Source: an uncultured Prevotella sp. (GTDB taxonomy: Bacteria; Bacteroidota; Bacteroidia; Bacteroidales; Bacteroidaceae). From it: DNA of 64,000 nucleotides. This document shows, in pieces, positions 60,076 through 64,000 of this stretch (the first letter of the stretch is position 1; each line of letters opens with the position of its first letter). The translations under genes and the position numbers were made by a program. The notes under the pieces are model-generated. The model saw only the letters and a program-made list of their open reading frames with translations. It was not told the DNA's origin and searched no databases. The stretch covers positions 62,001 through 126,000 of the forward strand of contig OMZV01000005.1 of the NCBI GenBank assembly GCA_900315635.1, given 5' to 3'.

Positions 60076-61479
60076 ATGACTACAACTAACGAACAACGTG
60101 GTTTCTACCATCTGAACTGGGTGCAACGCATAGGCTTCGGCTCGGGCGACTTGGCACAAAACCTTATCTATCAGACCATCGGCATGTATCTGCTGCTGTT
60201 CTATACGAATGTCTTTGGCATCGATCCGAAGGCGGCAGCGTTCATGTTCCTTATTGTCCGACTCGTCGATGTACTGTGGGATCCGCTCGTCGGAACATTC
60301 GTCGACAAGCATGAGCCACGGTGGGGAAAGTACCGCTCATACCTTATCCTGGGTGGAATACCGCTGTCCGGATTTGCCATTCTGTGCTTTTGGGACGGTT
60401 TCTCAGGCTCGCTGTTGTATGCCTACATTACCTACGTCGGCATGTCGATGTGCTACACGCTGGTCAATGTGCCATACGGAGCATTGAATTCCAGCCTCAC
60501 CCGTGACACCAACGAGATAACGATTCTCACCTCCGTCCGTATGTTCATGGCAAACTGCGGTGGTCTTGCCGTTTCACTTGGCATTCCAATACTTGTTGCC
60601 GCACTGTCGCCCGACGGAAAAATGAACACCACTCAGGATGCCAACGCATGGTTTATAACCATGACAATATACGCCGTTGCAGGACTGTTGCTGCTCGTCT
60701 TCTGCTTCTCGCAGACCAAGGAACGTGTCGTTATGGACAAGAAGGAAACGGCAAACGTCAAGGTCAGCGACCTGTGGGAGGAGTTTGTGCGCAACCGTCC
60801 ACTGCGAGTGCTCGCTTTCTTCTTCATCACGGCGTTTGCAATGATGGCTGTCGGCAACTCTGCCGGAAGCTATTACATGATATATAATGTACACGGAACA
60901 TCAACCGACATGGCTATTTTCATGGGTCTTGGCTCACTGCCTTCATTCATCTTCATGCCAATGGTTCCGGCGATAAAGCGTGCCATAGGCAAGAAGCAGA
61001 TGTTCTACGTTTTCCTGACGATAGCGATTGCCGGTATGGCTATGCTCTACATTATTTCCGTTATCCCAGCCCTTCGCTCTCAGCTGTGGCTCGTCTATGT
61101 GGCTCAGTTCATAAAGTCGACCGGCGTTATCGTGGCAACGGGTTACATGTGGGCACTTGTCCCGGAGGTTATATCCTACGCCGAATACACCACCGGACGC
61201 CGAATCTCTGGCATTGTGAACGCCCTTACAGGTATATTCTACAAGGCAGGAATGGCTCTCGGAGGCGTTGTCCCGGGACTGGTACTCAGTTTCGTGGGCT
61301 TCGACAAGAACAATGCTGTTGAGCAGACACCATTCGCACAACAGGGAATATTGTGGCTCGTGTGCGTCATTCCGGCTATCCTGCTCGTCCTGGCAATGTT
61401 CATTATATCGAAATATGAGCTTACCGACGAAGTTATCGATGATATAAACAAGAAAATAGAAGAAAGAGAAAACAAATAA
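60076..61479 (+). CDS. GPH-family sugar:cation symporter (xylo-oligosaccharide importer candidate)
   Basis: The 467-residue inner-membrane protein has twelve predicted helices and the GPH signatures RIGFGSGDLAQNLIYQTIGMYLLLFYTNVFG and VDVLWDPLVGTFVDKHEPRWGKYRSYLILGGIPL. It belongs to the same family as the 26889 symporter but is a clearly different subtype, closer in layout to xyloside symporters (XynB/XynP-like). It is followed after 3 bp by GH10 and then GH43, so it probably brings xylo-oligosaccharides into the cytoplasm. Confidence 0.9.
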   Translation: MTTTNEQRGFYHLNWVQRIGFGSGDLAQNLIYQTIGMYLLLFYTNVFGIDPKAAAFMFLIVRLVDVLWDPLVGTFVDKHEPRWGKYRSYLILGGIPLSGFAILCFWDGFSGSLLYAYITYVGMSMCYTLVNVPYGALNSSLTRDTNEITILTSVRMFMANCGGLAVSLGIPILVAALSPDGKMNTTQDANAWFITMTIYAVAGLLLLVFCFSQTKERVVMDKKETANVKVSDLWEEFVRNRPLRVLAFFFITAFAMMAVGNSAGSYYMIYNVHGTSTDMAIFMGLGSLPSFIFMPMVPAIKRAIGKKQMFYVFLTIAIAGMAMLYIISVIPALRSQLWLVYVAQFIKSTGVIVATGYMWALVPEVISYAEYTTGRRISGIVNALTGIFYKAGMALGGVVPGLVLSFVGFDKNNAVEQTPFAQQGILWLVCVIPAILLVLAMFIISKYELTDEVIDDINKKIEERENK

Positions 61480-61482
61480 CCT

Positions 61483-62592
61483 ATGAGAAAGTTAGTTATA
61501 TTAGTTATCGCCTCCGTGCTGTTGTCGATACCGGCAATGGCACAAGAGGCAACCTTAAAGTCAGTCTTAGGCAAGGACTTCCTAGTTGGCTGTGCCATGA
61601 ACGTCGACCAGATTGACGGCAAGGAGCCTAAAGCAGTTGACATCGTGAAGAAGAATTTCAACTCCATCGTTGCCGAGAACTGCATGAAACCTGAGAACAT
61701 AGAGCCTGAAGAAGGCAAGTTCAACTGGACAGATGCCGACAAGTTCGTTAAGTTCGGCAATGACAACGGACTGAAAGTAATCGGTCATGTACTGATTTGG
61801 CATGACCAGACAGCGCCGTGGATGTTCAAGAACAAGTATGGCGAACTGCCTAACCGTGAGGAAATGATTAAGCGGATGCACGATTACATCTTCACCGTTG
61901 TAGGCAGATACAAAGGTAAAGTATACGGTTGGGACGTGACGAATGAGTGCGTCCTCGACGATGGAAGTTTCCGGAACAGTCCGTGGTACCGTGCCATAGG
62001 ACCTGATTTTATCAAGCTGGCGTTCCAGTTTGCACATGAGGCTGACCCAGACGCCGAGCTCTATTACAACGACTACTCGATGAATAAGCCAGCCAAGATG
62101 AAGACTGTTGTAAAGCTGGTGAAGGACTTGAAAGCAGCCGGATGCCGCATCGACGCTGTCGGAATGCAAAGTCACAACGGTTATAACTACCCCGACCTGA
62201 CCGAGTATGAGAACACTATGAAAGCACTGATTGCCGCCGGAGTGAAGATAAACATATCCGAGTTGGACATTAATATGCTGCCGAATCCAAAGAGTTTCAG
62301 CGGTGCCGACATCAATCAGAAGTATGCCAACGACCCGACTATGAACCCTTACGTCAAGGGACTGACCAAGGAAGCACAGCAGCTGTTCAACGAACGATAC
62401 ATGTCTTTCTTCAAACTGTACTACAAGTACCGCGACCATATCGACCGTGTATGCACATGGGGTGTGACCGACGGTAACAGCTGGCTGAACAACTGGCCGA
62501 TAAAGGGACGTACAAACTATGGTCTTCTCTTCGACCGTAAGTACAAGGCAAAGCCGGTAGTAAAGGAGATTATCAAACTATGGGAGAATTAA
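61483..62592 (+). CDS. GH10 endo-beta-1,4-xylanase, single domain
   Basis: The 369-residue enzyme has a signal peptide (MRKLVILVIASVLLSIPAMA-Q) and one uninterrupted GH10 domain. It shows FNSIVAENCMKPENIEP, GHVLIWHDQTAPWMF, acid/base E155 in WDVTNECVLDDG (Cys instead of the usual Ala or Pro after the Glu), QSHNGYNYP, and nucleophile E260 in INISELDINMLP, with WGVTDGNSWLNNWP at the end. It is periplasmic or secreted, without lipobox, so it probably acts on imported oligosaccharides after the surface GH10. It starts 3 bp after the symporter and is followed by GH43 (10 bp). Confidence 0.94.
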   Translation: MRKLVILVIASVLLSIPAMAQEATLKSVLGKDFLVGCAMNVDQIDGKEPKAVDIVKKNFNSIVAENCMKPENIEPEEGKFNWTDADKFVKFGNDNGLKVIGHVLIWHDQTAPWMFKNKYGELPNREEMIKRMHDYIFTVVGRYKGKVYGWDVTNECVLDDGSFRNSPWYRAIGPDFIKLAFQFAHEADPDAELYYNDYSMNKPAKMKTVVKLVKDLKAAGCRIDAVGMQSHNGYNYPDLTEYENTMKALIAAGVKINISELDINMLPNPKSFSGADINQKYANDPTMNPYVKGLTKEAQQLFNERYMSFFKLYYKYRDHIDRVCTWGVTDGNSWLNNWPIKGRTNYGLLFDRKYKAKPVVKEIIKLWEN

Positions 62593-62602
62593 ATTCAATA
62601 TT

Positions 62603-63568
62603 ATGAAAGCGAGATATTTATTTCCACAAGACTATATGGCTGATCCGTCAGCCAATGTCTTCAATGGCAAGATTTATGTTTACCCGTCACACGACTGGGA
62701 TTCCGGTGCTGCATTCGACGATGATGGCGGTCACTTCGAGATGAAGGACTATCATGTTCTTTCTATCGACGGCGACCCGATGACCGGTAAGGTAACCGAC
62801 CACGGCGTTATCCTCGACCTGCCTGACATTCCTTGGGCTGGACGTCAGATGTGGGACAACGATGTAGTCGAGAAGAACGGAAAGTACTACCTTATCTTCT
62901 CGTGCAAGGACAAGAACGATGTGTTCCATCTCGGTGTAGCCGTTGCCGACCGTCCGGAAGGTCCTTTCAAGGCTCAGCCTGACCCTATCCGAGGCTCCTA
63001 CTCTATCGACCCGTGTGTATTCAAGGATGATGACGGTGAGGCTTACGTATACTTCGGTGGTATCTGGGGTGGACAATTACAGTGGTACAAGGACAACAAA
63101 GCCCTGAAAAACGAGTACCTGCCAAGTGGCAAGGAAGACCCTATACCTAGCCGTGTAGCCCGTCTGACCGACGACTGCCTGCAGTTTGCCGAAGAGCCGA
63201 AGCCGGTTATAATCATCGACGAGAACGGCAAGAAGCTCACTGCCGACGACCCGCACCGTTTCTTTGAGGCTAGCTGGATGCACAAATACAACGGCAAGTA
63301 CTACTTCAGCTATTCAACCGGCGACACTCACCTGCTATGCTATGCCGTTGGCGACAACCCTTACGGACCATTCACTTACAAAGGTGTAATCCTGGAGCCG
63401 GTCGTCGGATGGACTACCCACCATTCTATAATCGAATTCAAAGGCAAATGGTATCTCTTCCATCATGACTGTGTGCCGTCAAACGACGTGACATGGCTCA
63501 GAAGTCTTAAGGTCATGCCTCTGGAGTATGACGACAAAGGCAACATCATCACGATGAAGAGCGAATAA
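62603..63568 (+). CDS. GH43 beta-xylosidase/alpha-L-arabinofuranosidase (GH43_1-like)
   Basis: The 321-residue five-bladed propeller enzyme has no signal peptide and is therefore cytoplasmic. Catalytic candidates are the general base D14 in YMADPSANVF, the pKa-modulating Asp in YSIDPCVFKDDDGEAYVYFGG, and the acid Glu in FFEASWMHKYNGKYYFSYS. The block WAGRQMWDNDVVEKNGKYYLIFSCK fits GH43 subfamily 1. It probably releases xylose or arabinose from short oligosaccharides brought in by the co-transcribed symporter. Confidence 0.9.
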   Translation: MKARYLFPQDYMADPSANVFNGKIYVYPSHDWDSGAAFDDDGGHFEMKDYHVLSIDGDPMTGKVTDHGVILDLPDIPWAGRQMWDNDVVEKNGKYYLIFSCKDKNDVFHLGVAVADRPEGPFKAQPDPIRGSYSIDPCVFKDDDGEAYVYFGGIWGGQLQWYKDNKALKNEYLPSGKEDPIPSRVARLTDDCLQFAEEPKPVIIIDENGKKLTADDPHRFFEASWMHKYNGKYYFSYSTGDTHLLCYAVGDNPYGPFTYKGVILEPVVGWTTHHSIIEFKGKWYLFHHDCVPSNDVTWLRSLKVMPLEYDDKGNIITMKSE

Positions 63569-63624
63569 TATTTCATGATTTGTTAATAATATATTATTCT
63601 CTTCGCTTAACAGAAAAAATTAAG

Positions 63625-63632
63625 TAACTTTG
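63625..63632 (+). promoter_or_regulatory. -7 element of the 61-residue protein gene
   Basis: TAACTTTG, 40 bp before the ATG at 63673. No TTTG at 19-21 bp upstream. Confidence 0.55.
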
Positions 63633-63672
63633 CAAAGCAAATCCGAATAACTATATTAAAGTACAATAAATT

Positions 63673-63858
63673 ATGGACAAAAACACTTTGCTGCAATTGG
63701 AGTCTCTCCGCGAGTCTCTGCATACATCACTTGAGAAGCTGCGTAACATGCGTTTTGAGAACGGCGACCTTAAGGAGTTCTCTGCTCAGACCATCATCGA
63801 CGAGATAAACATTCTGCGTGGCCGCTTTGACGAGATTGAGAAAGCTCTCAAGAAATAA
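63673..63858 (+). CDS. Small coiled-coil protein of unknown function (61 residues)
   Basis: A 61-residue, highly charged helical protein without signal peptide: heptad-like leucines in LLQLESLRESLHTSLEKL and a second helix, DEINILRGRFDEIEKALKK. It resembles no recognised domain. It is a clear single-gene unit: promoter element at 63625, ATG at 63673, and a near-perfect terminator 9 bp after the stop codon. That makes a real, discretely expressed protein very likely. Confidence 0.8.
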   Translation: MDKNTLLQLESLRESLHTSLEKLRNMRFENGDLKEFSAQTIIDEINILRGRFDEIEKALKK

Positions 63859-63867
63859 GCAAGAAAC

Positions 63868-63909
63868 AAAAAATCCGCAATCATTCAAAGCAATGGTTGC
63901 GGATTTTTT
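63868..63909 (+). terminator. Strong intrinsic terminator after the 61-residue protein gene
   Basis: Arms AAAAAATCCGCAATCATT (63868-63885) and AATGGTTGCGGATTTTTT (63892-63909) pair along 18 bp with one G-T pair and a 6-base loop, ending in a T-run. The A-rich left arm makes it potentially bidirectional. Confidence 0.92.
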
Positions 63910-63935
63910 ATAAACATATAAAAGGTAATAAGAAA

Positions 63936-64000
63936 ATGGATGCAATACAGATGTTATTGAACCGTCGGAGTTGCCGCTCTTACACAAAGGAGCAGATCTC
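63936..64000 (+). CDS. Nitroreductase-family protein, N-terminal fragment
   Basis: Only 21 complete codons are visible before the window ends: MDAIQMLLNRRSCRSYTKEQ and one more. The RRSCRSYTKE motif is the FMN-phosphate-binding start of nitroreductase-family flavoproteins (usually N-R-R-S-x-R-x-F/Y). The substrate is unknown, and the remainder of the gene lies outside the window. It begins 27 bp after the terminator of the preceding gene. Confidence 0.75.
   Translation, partial: MDAIQMLLNRRSCRSYTKEQI

Noticed and set aside
61582..62439. Minus-strand 285-codon open frame within the second GH10 gene
   Set aside because: It lies entirely inside a GH10 gene with complete catalytic motifs; no promoter, no domain.
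1..64000. tRNA, rRNA, insertion sequence or prophage genes
   Set aside because: No cloverleaf, rRNA stretch, transposase, integrase or phage structural gene was recognised anywhere in the window by reading; a dedicated search was not possible here.

Overview
The window looks like a chromosomal segment of a carbohydrate-degrading Bacteroidetes bacterium, most likely Prevotellaceae (Prevotella/Segatella/Xylanibacter-like). The evidence is three SusC/SusD pairs, a hybrid two-component regulator, lipoproteins with S/D-rich starts after the lipobox cysteine, and the Bacteroidetes promoter signature (TTTG or TTG, 19-21 bp, TAnnTTTG) in front of many genes. No rRNA, tRNA, prophage, insertion sequence or CRISPR array was seen.

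Layout. 1-5.8 kb: housekeeping genes (end of a CDP-alcohol phosphatidyltransferase, pyrH, birA, a YraN-type protein, tadA), a secreted M6-type metalloprotease and a thioesterase. 6.2-16.1 kb: a complete minus-strand SusC/SusD operon with a zinc metallohydrolase lipoprotein, a DUF4302-type lipoprotein and a secreted protein. It runs from a recognisable promoter to a strong terminator and carries no glycosidase, so its substrate is probably not a plant glycan. 16.5-21.4 kb: a coiled-coil lipoprotein, rsmI, tdk, an AI-2E-family permease, a D-lactate dehydrogenase and a toxin-antitoxin remnant.

21.5-39.9 kb: a beta-mannan locus. Surface or secreted GH26 and GH5 mannanases and a CE7-type esterase cut and deacetylate mannan. 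A SusC/SusD/glycan-binding set imports the oligosaccharides. A GPH-family symporter, an AGE-family 2-epimerase and a GH130 phosphorylase form the known mannobiose route (mannobiose to mannosyl-glucose to mannose-1-phosphate plus glucose). ManA feeds mannose into glycolysis and an AraC-type regulator sits beside it.

40.3-63.6 kb: a xylan locus. It holds SusC/SusD, a glycan-binding lipoprotein, a GH10 xylanase split by two binding modules, a GH35-like enzyme, a GH67 alpha-glucuronidase, a hybrid two-component regulator, an SGNH esterase, a GPH symporter, a second GH10 and a GH43. The window ends with a 61-residue coiled-coil protein and the start of a nitroreductase.

The most unusual structure is a dispersed non-coding element present four times (5875, 22856, 40064, 54445). 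Each copy is exactly 83 bp: four 17-bp units with consensus TAAAAGATACCSWWTTA on a strict 22-bp period, with the fourth unit always inverted. A second dispersed repeat, a REP-like palindrome, forms the last codons of three unrelated genes. Both deserve follow-up.
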